Positions 24,921-32,677 of a stretch of DNA of 32,966 nucleotides are shown here, one piece after another (position 1 is the stretch's first letter; each line of letters opens with the position of its first letter). The notes under the pieces were generated by a model. It ran no database searches. It was given only the letters and a program-made list of their open reading frames with translations, and was not told the DNA's origin. Made by a program: the position numbers and the translations under genes. Source of the DNA: Nitrospirota bacterium (GTDB lineage Bacteria > Nitrospirota > Leptospirillia > Leptospirillales > Leptospirillaceae); NCBI GenBank assembly GCA_021840555.1, contig JAKBXW010000012.1, positions 1 to 32,966 on the forward strand, in the 5' to 3' direction.

Positions 24921-26585
24921 TCAGGGACCGGAGAGGCTCTCGGCCAGAAGGGCGCACTCTTCGGCTGTTCCCTTGTCGAGAACGGAAACCCAGTCGAGCC
25001 CCGTGCGCTCGACGAAGGTGCGAAAGTCCTCCCCATTGTGGCAGGCGCTCTCGTAGAAGGCAAGAAGCCGCGTCAGGAATGGGGCCACCTGATCCTTCAG
25101 AAGCTTCACTCCCGTCCGGCGGTTGACGGTAAGCGTCCCCGTCATCGATCCCCCCAGGAGAAGTTCGAAGCCGTCCTCCGTGCCGTGGTCGCCATTCTTG
25201 CCCTGGATGCCCGTGAGCCCGATGTCGGCGATCCGCATCTGACCGCAGTCGTTGGGGCAGCCGGAAAGATGTATGTAGGGGACGGAGGAAAGGAGCGGGA
25301 AGCGTTCGGAAAGGGTTTCGGCCAGCCCCTTCCCCAGCTCCTTGGTCTCGGCCAGGGCGAGCCGGCAGAAGGTCTTGCCGGTGCAGGAAACGGTCCGGGC
25401 ATCGAATCCGGGATCGGGCGAGAGTCCGGCTTCCCGGGCCGAGAATTCCAGAAGGGCCGAATTCTCCTCAAGGATCCCCGGAATGATAAGGTTCTGCTGG
25501 GGGGTGAGACGGATCTCTCCGGAGCCGTAAGTCTCCGCCAGGGCGGCGATCCGGGCGATCCGCTCCGGGTCGAGGATCCCCTGGGCCACCGAAAAGCCGG
25601 CGAAGAGCCGCCCGTCCCGCTGGGGGTGGATCCCCAGGTGGTCCCTGCCGGTGCGTCCGATGAAAGAGGGGGTGACGGCCGGATGAAGGTCGGGAAGAGG
25701 CCGTCCCAGGAGACGCTCGAGCTCCGAGGCAAAGGAGTCGACGGTCCAGCCGTGCTCGAGAAAGAGAAACTTGAGCCGGGCCCGCTCCCGGCTCTGGCGG
25801 AGCTCGTTCCGGTCCCGAAAGAGGGTCGCGATGGCGATAAGCGCGGGGACCACCGCCTCCGGAGAAAAGAAGCGGGGAAGAAGAAGCGAGAGGTGGGGGC
25901 GCGTGGCCAGTCCCCCACCGACACGGAAGGCGTACCCCGGGCCGTGGAGAGGGTGGGTCACCGGAAGGATCCCCACGTCGTTGATCTCGGGATAGGTGCA
26001 GCCGCAGGGGCAGCCGGCAAAGGTGATCTTGAACTTCCGGGGAAGGTTGTAGAACAGGGGGTTCCCGTTCAGGGCGGCGTTGATCGCGAGGAGGAGCTCC
26101 CGGTCGGCCTCCCGCTCCTCCGTCAGGAGATCGGAGACAGGGCAGGAGGTGATGTTCCGGGTGTCGTCGCCGCAGGCGCCCCGGGTGGTGAGCCCCGCCG
26201 AGGCCAGTCCGTCGAAGAGGGGGCGGAGGTCCTGGGGGCGGACCCAGTGAAACTGGATGTTCTGGCGGACGGTGATGTCGGCCGTCCCCCGGGCGTAGAG
26301 GCGGGAGAGACTCCCGATCGCGGCCAGCTGGGAGGCCGAGAGCCGTCCTCCCGGGATCCGGATCCGGACCATGAAGAAATCCGTCCCGCCGCCCCGGACG
26401 CCAAGGCCGTCGCCCTGGGGATAGATCCCCCACCAGCGGGTCCTGACGTCGAGATCTTCCCGGCTCATTCCCCCGGGACCCCGGTCGGCATCGGCAAGGA
26501 TTTCGGGAAGGATCTCCCAGGGATTGACCGATCCCTTGATCCGTTCGTGGCGGGCGACCTTCGATTCCGTGGTCTGGGGTTCCAT
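24921..26585 (-). CDS. Assimilatory nitrite/sulfite reductase, siroheme and 4Fe-4S type
   Basis: 554 residues; six-electron reduction of sulfite to sulfide or nitrite to ammonia, probably with ferredoxin as donor. The duplicated NIR/SIR half-domains are visible. Cluster ligands: CTGKTFC (C-x5-C) and GCPNDC (C-x3-C). Substrate-binding basic residues occur in VRQNIQF, GDDTRNITSC and LPRKFKI. PEINDVG completes the first siroheme domain. Which substrate is used cannot be decided by eye; no nitrate reductase or cys genes flank it. The GGGAGG ribosome site is 4 bases from the ATG. It has its own strong promoter with a palindrome on the start site. Followed by an unknown membrane protein gene. Confidence 0.92.
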   Translation of the reverse strand: MEPQTTESKVARHERIKGSVNPWEILPEILADADRGPGGMSREDLDVRTRWWGIYPQGDGLGVRGGGTDFFMVRIRIPGGRLSASQLAAIGSLSRLYARGTADITVRQNIQFHWVRPQDLRPLFDGLASAGLTTRGACGDDTRNITSCPVSDLLTEEREADRELLLAINAALNGNPLFYNLPRKFKITFAGCPCGCTYPEINDVGILPVTHPLHGPGYAFRVGGGLATRPHLSLLLPRFFSPEAVVPALIAIATLFRDRNELRQSRERARLKFLFLEHGWTVDSFASELERLLGRPLPDLHPAVTPSFIGRTGRDHLGIHPQRDGRLFAGFSVAQGILDPERIARIAALAETYGSGEIRLTPQQNLIIPGILEENSALLEFSAREAGLSPDPGFDARTVSCTGKTFCRLALAETKELGKGLAETLSERFPLLSSVPYIHLSGCPNDCGQMRIADIGLTGIQGKNGDHGTEDGFELLLGGSMTGTLTVNRRTGVKLLKDQVAPFLTRLLAFYESACHNGEDFRTFVERTGLDWVSVLDKGTAEECALLAESLSGP

Positions 26586-26600
26586 TTTTCCTCCCGTTAA

Positions 26601-26617
26601 GTTATTAAATTAATAAC
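26601..26617. promoter_or_regulatory. Palindromic operator over the reductase start site
   Basis: GTTATTAA-A-TTAATAAC, perfect 8-bp arms around one base. It directly abuts the -10 and covers the predicted transcription start, the classic place for a repressor. The binding protein is not known; it does not fit FNR/CRP or NsrR patterns I recall. Confidence 0.65.
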
Positions 26618-26647
26618 TATATAACATAATACAAAACCTTCTGTCAA
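26618..26647 (-). promoter_or_regulatory. Promoter of the siroheme reductase
   Basis: Reading leftward: perfect -35 TTGACA (26647-26642), 18-base spacer, -10 TATATA (26623-26618). Transcription should begin near 26611, about 25 bases before the start codon. Strikingly AT-rich against its surroundings. Confidence 0.7.
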
Positions 26648-26739
26648 CGATGACACTCCCGCCTTCACAGGGCTCTCTGGAACCCTCGTCAAAACCCGGA
26701 GAAAATGCTGGGAAAACGGCGATTCCTGCCGTTTCTTTC

Positions 26740-26768
26740 TTGACTTTTCGGGGCTGTTTTAGGATAGT
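26740..26768 (+). promoter_or_regulatory. Promoter of the lipoprotein gene cluster
   Basis: TTGACT (-35, 26740-26745), 17-base spacer, GATAGT (-10, 26763-26768). Predicted start about 26775, giving a leader of about 165 bases before the preferred start codon. Divergent from the reductase promoter about 100 bases away. Confidence 0.6.
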
Positions 26769-26843
26769 GGGAAGACAATCGGATTAGAACGAAGGCCGCA
26801 AGGGAATCAAGGAGTCAAGGGATACGGGTGTCTAAGCTTTCCA

Positions 26844-26932
26844 TGGCGAGGGTTCGCCACGAATGCAGGAGCGGGTGGCGGGTTCTGGCTTGCGCGGTTC
26901 GGGCCGTGCCGTGGGGCCCCGGTAGTCCGGGG
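26844..26932 (+). promoter_or_regulatory. Hairpin-rich leader before the first lipoprotein gene
   Basis: Two perfect 6-bp stems with 4-base loops: TGGCGA/TCGCCA (26844-26859) and CCCCGG/CCGGGG (26917-26932). The second ends 6 bases before ATG 26939 and would bury the only G-rich ribosome-site candidate, suggesting control of translation. No known riboswitch consensus recognised. Confidence 0.4.
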
Positions 26933-26938
26933 ATCCGG

Positions 26939-28192
26939 ATGAAACGGACCCTGGTCCTTTTCTCCCTGGGTCTTCTGGCCTCCTGCGGCAATCCCCCCGC
27001 CAATTCGAACAACATCAACTTTCCCTACGGGATCGCGGTTTGCTCGACGGCCACGTGTAATGTTTCTCCGAGTCCTTCACCCGGCTCGACCACAACAGCT
27101 CGATTCGCCGCCGTGACCAGTTACGGATCCAAACAGATCCTGATCTTTGATTCCGGAAACTCTTCGAACCCTTACGGATTTCAGATCTCCAACTCTTCGC
27201 TCGCACCGACGACCTCTCTCTATAACGCACTCCAGGGACCGGACGGGCTATTGATCTCCTCCCAGGGATTCAAGTTCTGCTCCGCTCCGGTCCTCTACGG
27301 AGCAGACGGGATCGGGAACAAGATCGGGATCTGGTGCGGCTTCAATCCGGCAAACACCGCCAATCCTGCTCCGACGATCACGATCAGCTCCAGCGCCTTC
27401 CAGTCCCCGGAGGGGATGGCCCTCGACTGGGTGAACGCAAGCGGGAGAACGCTCTCCGCCCCCATCCTCTTCGTCGCCAATCCGGGATCTTCCAACATCC
27501 TGGCCTTCGACCTCCGCCAGATTACGGGCCCCGGAAGCGTGACGCTTTCGCCTTCGGGACAGCTTCTTCCGGGAACGAACGGGGGCCTTCCCTTCGGACA
27601 GCCGGCCAACAACACCTCCCTCAACGGGCCGGCCTTCGTGGCCTTTTCGAACTCGAAGAACACCCTCTTCGTCTCGAACACCGGCAACAGCCAGGTGAAC
27701 ATCTACGGAAACGGCTACTGCGTGGGGGTGAACCTCGAGTCCGGAACGGGATGCCCTTCCACCAGTCCGAACATCCCTCCCACGAACTGGATCAGCGGGA
27801 GCAACACCTTTCTCTCCTCTCCGGTGGGCCTCGCCTATTATCAGGGGGCGCTCTATGTCGCGGATTTTGCGGCCAACGGGGTCATGATCTGGGACAACAT
27901 CCTGGGCGGGGCGACGTCGGGCGGCAACCTCGCCCCCACCCGCAGGCTGAACGGATCGAACACGGGCTTCAACAATGTCTACGCGATCGCGATCGACAAC
28001 AATCCGAACGCCCCTCCGGGAAATATTTTCTATCTGACGCAGGTCAACAACGGGAATCTCCTGGGGTACAATAACGCGACGACCGTTTCGGGGAACGTCG
28101 CCCCGACCTTCACCATCAACGTCATCAATCCGACGCTGAGTTCTGGGAACGGATCCGGTGGCGGGACCACGGGCTATCCCGGCTTCCCGTGA
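26939..28192 (+). CDS. Lipoprotein with beta-propeller-like repeats
   Basis: 417 residues from ATG 26939, chosen because it begins a clean lipoprotein signal (KRTLVLFSLGLLASC, cleavage before Cys). The frame is open to GTG 26828, which would give an unlikely basic extension. The mature part is Asn/Ser/Gly-rich and contains spaced blade-like units ending in hydrophobic-V-A/S-N or D motifs (PILFVANPGSSNILAFD, NTLFVSNTGNSQVNIY, GALYVADFAANGVMIWD), as in NHL or similar propellers. Likely an envelope or surface-exposed binding protein; the ligand is unknown. It is first of three lipoprotein genes in a row and probably of one transcript, preceded by a promoter and structured leader. Confidence 0.75.
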   Translation: MKRTLVLFSLGLLASCGNPPANSNNINFPYGIAVCSTATCNVSPSPSPGSTTTARFAAVTSYGSKQILIFDSGNSSNPYGFQISNSSLAPTTSLYNALQGPDGLLISSQGFKFCSAPVLYGADGIGNKIGIWCGFNPANTANPAPTITISSSAFQSPEGMALDWVNASGRTLSAPILFVANPGSSNILAFDLRQITGPGSVTLSPSGQLLPGTNGGLPFGQPANNTSLNGPAFVAFSNSKNTLFVSNTGNSQVNIYGNGYCVGVNLESGTGCPSTSPNIPPTNWISGSNTFLSSPVGLAYYQGALYVADFAANGVMIWDNILGGATSGGNLAPTRRLNGSNTGFNNVYAIAIDNNPNAPPGNIFYLTQVNNGNLLGYNNATTVSGNVAPTFTINVINPTLSSGNGSGGGTTGYPGFP

Positions 28193-28221
28193 GGAGGGAA
28201 AGGGCATGAGAACGAAAAAGG

Positions 28222-29496
28222 ATGAAAATGCGACGGGATACGGAAGAGCGAACGAGAAATCCAGGGAGTGAGGACGGCGTGAGGGAGACAACCGGAAAAA
28301 CGATATCGGACAGAAAGTTCCTTTCGGGACTCCTGGGGCTCGGGCTCCTGGCTCTTTCAACCTGCGGCGGCGGCTCCAGCTCCTCGGGCCCCCCGCCCCC
28401 CCTTCCGAACGGCCAGACCGGCTCCATCGTGGCGGCCGAGGCCTCTTCTCCCGCGAATTGCTATATTTCGGATATTGCTGCCGCCTGCTCTTCTGCCTCT
28501 TACAAAGGAGCCGACGCCATCACCGCCCTGGCGGCGGCCACCGTCGGATCCACCAATGTTCTGTACTGGGGAGACGGAGGGGGGAATATCGAATCCCTTT
28601 CGTCTCCCTCCAGCACGCTTCCATCATCATCATCATCATTCCATTCATGTATGACCGGAACCTCTTCTTCTCTTTCCATAACATCCCTGACCGTGGTTCC
28701 GTTGTCCTCGGCTCCCCTTCTGTTCTATACGACTTCGGGGGGGATTTTTAAGGGGCAGCTGACCGCTTCAACGGGTGCATGTTCCTCCTCCTCCTTTTCA
28801 TCTTCTAACCTGTCAACCTCCCTGACGGGAGCGATCGCCTACAACAATGCCACCGGGCTCGTCCTCGGAGTGACGGCAAGCGCCCAATACTACTCCTGTA
28901 CGACGACCGGCTCGCCGTCCTGCATCTCTCAAGGGGCCCTCCCCGGCCTCGTCGACACCGCCCCCCAGATCACCGCCATCGGCTCCGATCCAAACTATGC
29001 GATCGTCTACGTGGTCGCAATCGGAGTCAACACGAGCCGGATCTATTTCTATCAGGTCGGAACGAACGGCGTCCTGACCTCGATCGGAAACTATTCGGGA
29101 ACCGAGCTGAACGGCCCCTCGGGAATCGCTCTCTTCGTCGGGAAGAACGGAACCTCGAACTTCTGCACCATCGGCCCCTGCACCTTCATGGACGTCGCCA
29201 ACGCCGGGAACACGACCGTCACCCAGTACGTCCTGACCTACTCTTACTCCGGAACCACGCCGAACGGAGTCTCAGTCAACCAGTTCAACAACGCCTACTA
29301 CAACTGCGATCTCATCAACCCGGACGCCATCGCGGCCTTCCCCCTTCCGGGCTCCTCAGGAACCCTGAACACGCCGGAGGTCTTCGTGGGGGAAAACGGA
29401 TTCTCCTCGGTCTCTTCTTCGGGGCCCGCCTGCTTCGGGCTCGCATCGGGCCCCTTCGGGAACAACATCACCGCCTACAACGTCAAGAACGAATAG
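28222..29496 (+). CDS. Ser/Thr-rich lipoprotein, paralogue A of tandem pair
   Basis: 424 residues. A basic start of about 30 residues precedes a lipoprotein signal (FLSGLLGLGLLALSTC) and a Gly/Ser/Pro linker. The mature part is rich in Ser, Thr, Gly and Asn with paired Cys residues. It shares block after block with the next gene: LPNGQTGSIVA, ACSSASYKGAD, ITALAAATVGSTN, IGNYSGTELNGPSGIA, GVSVNQFNNAYYNCDL, and a C-terminus FGNNITAYNVKNE. AAAAAGG lies upstream of ATG 28222/28228; GTG 28279 is another possible start. It contains a short TCA-codon tract. Family not recognised; probably an outer-membrane or extracellular beta-rich protein. Confidence 0.75.
   Translation: MKMRRDTEERTRNPGSEDGVRETTGKTISDRKFLSGLLGLGLLALSTCGGGSSSSGPPPPLPNGQTGSIVAAEASSPANCYISDIAAACSSASYKGADAITALAAATVGSTNVLYWGDGGGNIESLSSPSSTLPSSSSSFHSCMTGTSSSLSITSLTVVPLSSAPLLFYTTSGGIFKGQLTASTGACSSSSFSSSNLSTSLTGAIAYNNATGLVLGVTASAQYYSCTTTGSPSCISQGALPGLVDTAPQITAIGSDPNYAIVYVVAIGVNTSRIYFYQVGTNGVLTSIGNYSGTELNGPSGIALFVGKNGTSNFCTIGPCTFMDVANAGNTTVTQYVLTYSYSGTTPNGVSVNQFNNAYYNCDLINPDAIAAFPLPGSSGTLNTPEVFVGENGFSSVSSSGPACFGLASGPFGNNITAYNVKNE
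28624..28638 (+). repeat. In-frame TCA trinucleotide repeat
   Basis: Five tandem TCA codons encode Ser in paralogue A. TCA is otherwise uncommon here, where Ser is mostly TCC/TCG. Length changes would stay in frame. Confidence 0.7.
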
Positions 29497-29497
29497 C

Positions 29498-30718
29498 ATG
29501 GCCGAATCAGACCGCGCCCAGCGAATATTGTCGCCGAAAGGGACTCCGGAAGCGAACGATCGCGGAACCTTCCCCCGGACCGCGGGTCCGCGAAAAGCGG
29601 AGCGTCGCATCCTCCTCTCCTTTTTGGCAGGGATCCTTCTCGTGGTGGGAGGGTGCACCTCCGCCACAAGCTTCTCGGGGGCCACCGCCCCCCTTCCTAC
29701 GGGGCAGACGGGCTCTCTCGTGGCTTTAGGGGCGGCCGCGGGGAATTGCTACGTTCCGGACGGCACGACCGCGTGCTCCTCTTCCATCTACCAAGGGACC
29801 ACCGGAATCACCGCCCTGGCGGGGGTCACCTATGGATCGACGAATGCCGTTTTCCTGGGGGATCATAACGGGAACATCTACGACGCCGCGGTTTCCTCCG
29901 GGGCCCCAACCACAATAACTCAATGCGTTGCCGGTACCACCGGACCGCCCATCCTCTCCCTCGCGGTGATTCCCGGAACATCATCGGGCTCCGGAACCCT
30001 CTTCTATGCCACTTCGGGAGGGGTCTACTCGCTATCAATAACTTCTTCAACGACATGCTCATCTATAGTTTCCACCACAAATGGGGCCGCCTCCTCTTTT
30101 CTCGCCTACAGCGTCCCCTCGTCGCAGATCGTGGGGATGACCACCACCGGATCCTATTTCACCTGCACCACCAGCTCCTGCACATCTCCGACTGCCCTTC
30201 CAAACCTCAAGGGCACGACAGTGACGGCGATCGCCGCGGACCCCACCGCTCCGGTCGTCTATGTGGCCGCGACAACGAACGGCTCCTACGCCATCGATAT
30301 CTTTTCGGTCAGCGGATCGACCCTCTCCTACATCGGAAACTACACCGGAGGCGAGCTCAGCGCCCCCTCAGCAATCGCGGTCATACACGGGACGAACCCT
30401 GCCCAGAACTATTGCACTTCAGGGGGGTGCAACTTCCTCTACATCGCAAACGCGGGGGACGATGCCATCACCCAGTATGTTCTCACCTATTCGGGTCCGT
30501 CGACTGCTCCGACAGGTGTCTCCCTGAACCAGTTCAACGCCGCCTACATGGGGTGTGACCTCTTCCATCCATCCTCCCTTGCGGCCATCACCGATCCAGC
30601 GACCGGGACTCCAGCCGTCTTCATGGGAGAGGACGGCACCAGTCTGGGCCCCTGCATGGGGGTTCCCTCCGGGACCTTCGGCAACAACGTGACGGCCTAC
30701 ACCGCCCGGAACGAATAG
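29498..30718 (+). CDS. Ser/Thr-rich lipoprotein, paralogue B of tandem pair
   Basis: 406 residues; starts one base after the stop of paralogue A, so translation is coupled. A long basic N-terminus (about 36 residues) precedes the lipoprotein signal (LLSFLAGILLVVGGC). The mature part mirrors paralogue A: LPTGQTGSLVA, ACSSSIYQGTT, ITALAGVTYGSTN, IGNYTGGELSAPSAIA, GVSLNQFNAAYMGCDL and FGNNVTAYTARNE. This shows an old tandem duplication, with the middle strongly diverged. Conserved Cys positions may form disulfides outside the cell membrane. Function unknown. It is followed 32 bases later by the recombinase gene. Confidence 0.77.
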   Translation: MAESDRAQRILSPKGTPEANDRGTFPRTAGPRKAERRILLSFLAGILLVVGGCTSATSFSGATAPLPTGQTGSLVALGAAAGNCYVPDGTTACSSSIYQGTTGITALAGVTYGSTNAVFLGDHNGNIYDAAVSSGAPTTITQCVAGTTGPPILSLAVIPGTSSGSGTLFYATSGGVYSLSITSSTTCSSIVSTTNGAASSFLAYSVPSSQIVGMTTTGSYFTCTTSSCTSPTALPNLKGTTVTAIAADPTAPVVYVAATTNGSYAIDIFSVSGSTLSYIGNYTGGELSAPSAIAVIHGTNPAQNYCTSGGCNFLYIANAGDDAITQYVLTYSGPSTAPTGVSLNQFNAAYMGCDLFHPSSLAAITDPATGTPAVFMGEDGTSLGPCMGVPSGTFGNNVTAYTARNE

Positions 30719-30750
30719 GCCCCGCAACTCCGGGGCGCACGGAGGCTCCC

Positions 30751-31671
30751 TTGGCCCGAAGCTCTCCCCAAAATGTCGAATCCCTGCTCGACCGCTTCGA
30801 GGAAGAGCTCCTTCTGGCCCAGGGAAAATCCCAAAATACTGGCCAGGCCTACCTCTCCGACCTCCGCGCCTTCGCCCGATTTCTGGTCCCTTCCGGCAAG
30901 ACCCTTTTGACCTTCGACCAAGAGGATCCCGGCCGATACTTCTCGGAAAAAGGGGATCTCTCGGCCCGCTCCCGCTCCCGCATCCTCTCCTCCCTCAAGT
31001 CCTGGTCGCGGTTCCTCGAAGTGGAAGGAGTCCGGAAAGACCCCACCGAGGAGCTCTCCTCCCCTAAAATCCCCCGTTCCCTGCCTAAAGTCCTGAGCCA
31101 GGAGGAGATCGCCCGGCTCATCAGCGCTCCGGATGAAAAGCGGGCCGAAGGGATCCGGGACCGGGCGATCCTCTCCTTCTTCTACGCCTCGGGGCTCCGG
31201 GTCTCCGAGGTGGCGACCTTCCCCCTCGAGCGCCTGAACCTCGAGACGGGGGCGCTCGTGGTCACGGGAAAGGGCGCCAAGGAGCGGATCGCCTTCCTCG
31301 ACGCTTCCTCCCTCGTCCACGTCCGGCGCTACACGGAAACGGTCCGCCCGCTCTTTCGCCCCGCCGGCCCGGAGCTCTTTGTGGCCCGGGGCGGGGCGCC
31401 CCTCACCCGCCAGGCCCTCTGGACCCTGATCAAGAAGTACGGGAAGAAGGCCGGGATCACCTCCCCCCTCTCCCCCCATGTCCTCCGCCACTCCTTCGCC
31501 ACCCATCTCCTCGAAAAAGGCCTCGACATCCGCTCCATCCAGCTTCTCCTGGGCCACGAGGACATCCGCACGACAGAGATCTACACCCACGTCTCTCTGG
31601 CCCATCTCAAAAAAACCCTCGAAGAGCACCATCCCCGGGGGAAGTCCTCATCCCGGAACGGCACGACGTGA
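30751..31671 (+). CDS. xerD: XerC/XerD-type tyrosine recombinase
   Basis: 306 residues, the size of XerC/XerD, which resolve chromosome dimers at dif. N-terminal SAM-like DNA-binding domain (LLDRFEEELLLAQGKSQNTGQAYLSDLRAF), then the catalytic domain with all key residues: R150 (GLRVSE), K174 (GKGAKER), H243 and R246 (HVLRHSF), H269 (LLGHEDI) and nucleophile Y278 (EIYTHV). XerC versus XerD cannot be settled by eye; the symbol is provisional. TTG start with GGAGG at 30741-30745, 5 bases away; no in-frame ATG fits. Located just after three lipoprotein genes and followed by a terminator-like hairpin. Confidence 0.9.
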   Translation: MARSSPQNVESLLDRFEEELLLAQGKSQNTGQAYLSDLRAFARFLVPSGKTLLTFDQEDPGRYFSEKGDLSARSRSRILSSLKSWSRFLEVEGVRKDPTEELSSPKIPRSLPKVLSQEEIARLISAPDEKRAEGIRDRAILSFFYASGLRVSEVATFPLERLNLETGALVVTGKGAKERIAFLDASSLVHVRRYTETVRPLFRPAGPELFVARGGAPLTRQALWTLIKKYGKKAGITSPLSPHVLRHSFATHLLEKGLDIRSIQLLLGHEDIRTTEIYTHVSLAHLKKTLEEHHPRGKSSSRNGTT

Positions 31672-31672
31672 T

Positions 31673-31703
31673 TCCCCGGGCGGGGAGAAACGACCTCTTT
31701 TTT
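31673..31703 (+). terminator. Terminator-like hairpin after the recombinase
   Basis: TCCCCG / CGGGGA (31673-31686, very small loop; it can also fold as 5 bp with GGGC loop), then a T-run of six at 31698-31703. The T-run is 11 bases downstream, so efficiency is uncertain. A second 6-bp stem (AAAGCC/GGCTTT, 31713-31730) follows. Confidence 0.45.
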
Positions 31704-31727
31704 CGCGAACAGAAAGCCCAAAGAGGC

Positions 31728-31757
31728 TTTACCCGTTCTGGATGGCTCTGCTATCCT
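31728..31757 (+). promoter_or_regulatory. Promoter candidate for the glycosyltransferase
   Basis: TTTACC (-35, 31728-31733), 18-base spacer, TATCCT (-10, 31752-31757) with an upstream TGC, the same extended -10 seen at 10275. The -35 overlaps the end of a small hairpin. Confidence 0.5.
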
Positions 31758-31864
31758 GATCCGGATCGACTCACTTTCAACGGTCCGCCTGGATGCCGAA
31801 AGGAACCCATCGTGCGATTCTCCGCTCCAGCCCTTCCCCATTTATCTCTTTCGGACCGGTCGTG

Positions 31865-32647
31865 ATGGCCCTTTCCCTTTCGGTCTGCATTCTCACGTAC
31901 AACGAGGAGGAGAATCTTCCCGGGTGTCTGGACTCCCTCGTGGATCTTGAGAGCGAAATCGTCATCCTCGACTCCGGAAGCACCGACCGGACACGCGCCA
32001 TCGCGGAGGAGGCCGGAGCCTCCTTTCATATCCACTCCTTTGACGATTTCGGATCCCAGTACAATCGCCTTTTCAATCTGGCCACACGACCCTGGATCCT
32101 GAATCTTGATGCCGACGAACGGCTCTCTCCCGAACTCTCCCGATCGGTCCGGGAGCTCTTCAAGGATCCGGACCGCCTCGAAAGGTACCGGGGATTCTCC
32201 TTCAACCGGCTGAACTATTTTATCGGAAAGCCCATATACCATAGCGGGTGGGCGCCCGATCCTCTTGTCCGTCTCTTCCGGAAAGACTCGGGCGAAATGG
32301 AGCGCCGACAGGTCCATGTCCAGATCCTGGTCAAGGGAGAGATCGCATCCCTAAACGGGAATCTCATTCATTTCACTTATCGTTCCCTCGACGGATACCT
32401 CTCAAAATCGACAAAATATGCGAAGCTTGCCGCCCGTGAAATGCAAATCCGTGGACGATCTCCGTCCCTTTGGGCTCTTCTGGCCCATCCGGCCGGCATG
32501 GCAGTAAAGATGTATTTTCTGAGGCGGGGATTCCTCGACGGGAAAGAAGGCCTCTTTCTGGCGGGACTCTATGCCTATTACACATTTCTCAAATATCTCT
32601 ATCTTTATTATCCCGATGGAAGGTCTCCCTCCTCTCAAAAAGAATAG
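31865..32647 (+). CDS. Family 2 glycosyltransferase, LPS core (WaaE/LgtF)-like
   Basis: 260 residues from ATG 31865 (ALSLSVCILTYNEEENLPGCL), the natural GT-A N-terminus. ATG 31793 in the same frame would add 24 non-conserved residues. The nucleotide-sugar region IVILDSGSTDRTRAIAEEAG and the metal motif LNLDADERLS are clear, followed by GWAPDPLVRLFRK. The C-terminal part is basic, ending with aromatic-rich FLAGLYAYYTFLKYLYLYYP, probably a membrane-associated helix. The pattern matches WaaE/LgtF-type sugar transferases that extend the lipopolysaccharide core; donor and acceptor unknown. It has its own promoter candidate. The tail of the gene and the sequence after it are AT-richer than the rest of the window. 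Confidence 0.87.
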   Translation: MALSLSVCILTYNEEENLPGCLDSLVDLESEIVILDSGSTDRTRAIAEEAGASFHIHSFDDFGSQYNRLFNLATRPWILNLDADERLSPELSRSVRELFKDPDRLERYRGFSFNRLNYFIGKPIYHSGWAPDPLVRLFRKDSGEMERRQVHVQILVKGEIASLNGNLIHFTYRSLDGYLSKSTKYAKLAAREMQIRGRSPSLWALLAHPAGMAVKMYFLRRGFLDGKEGLFLAGLYAYYTFLKYLYLYYPDGRSPSSQKE

Positions 32648-32677
32648 GATCCCTTACCGGGATCTCTGCTTTCAGAT

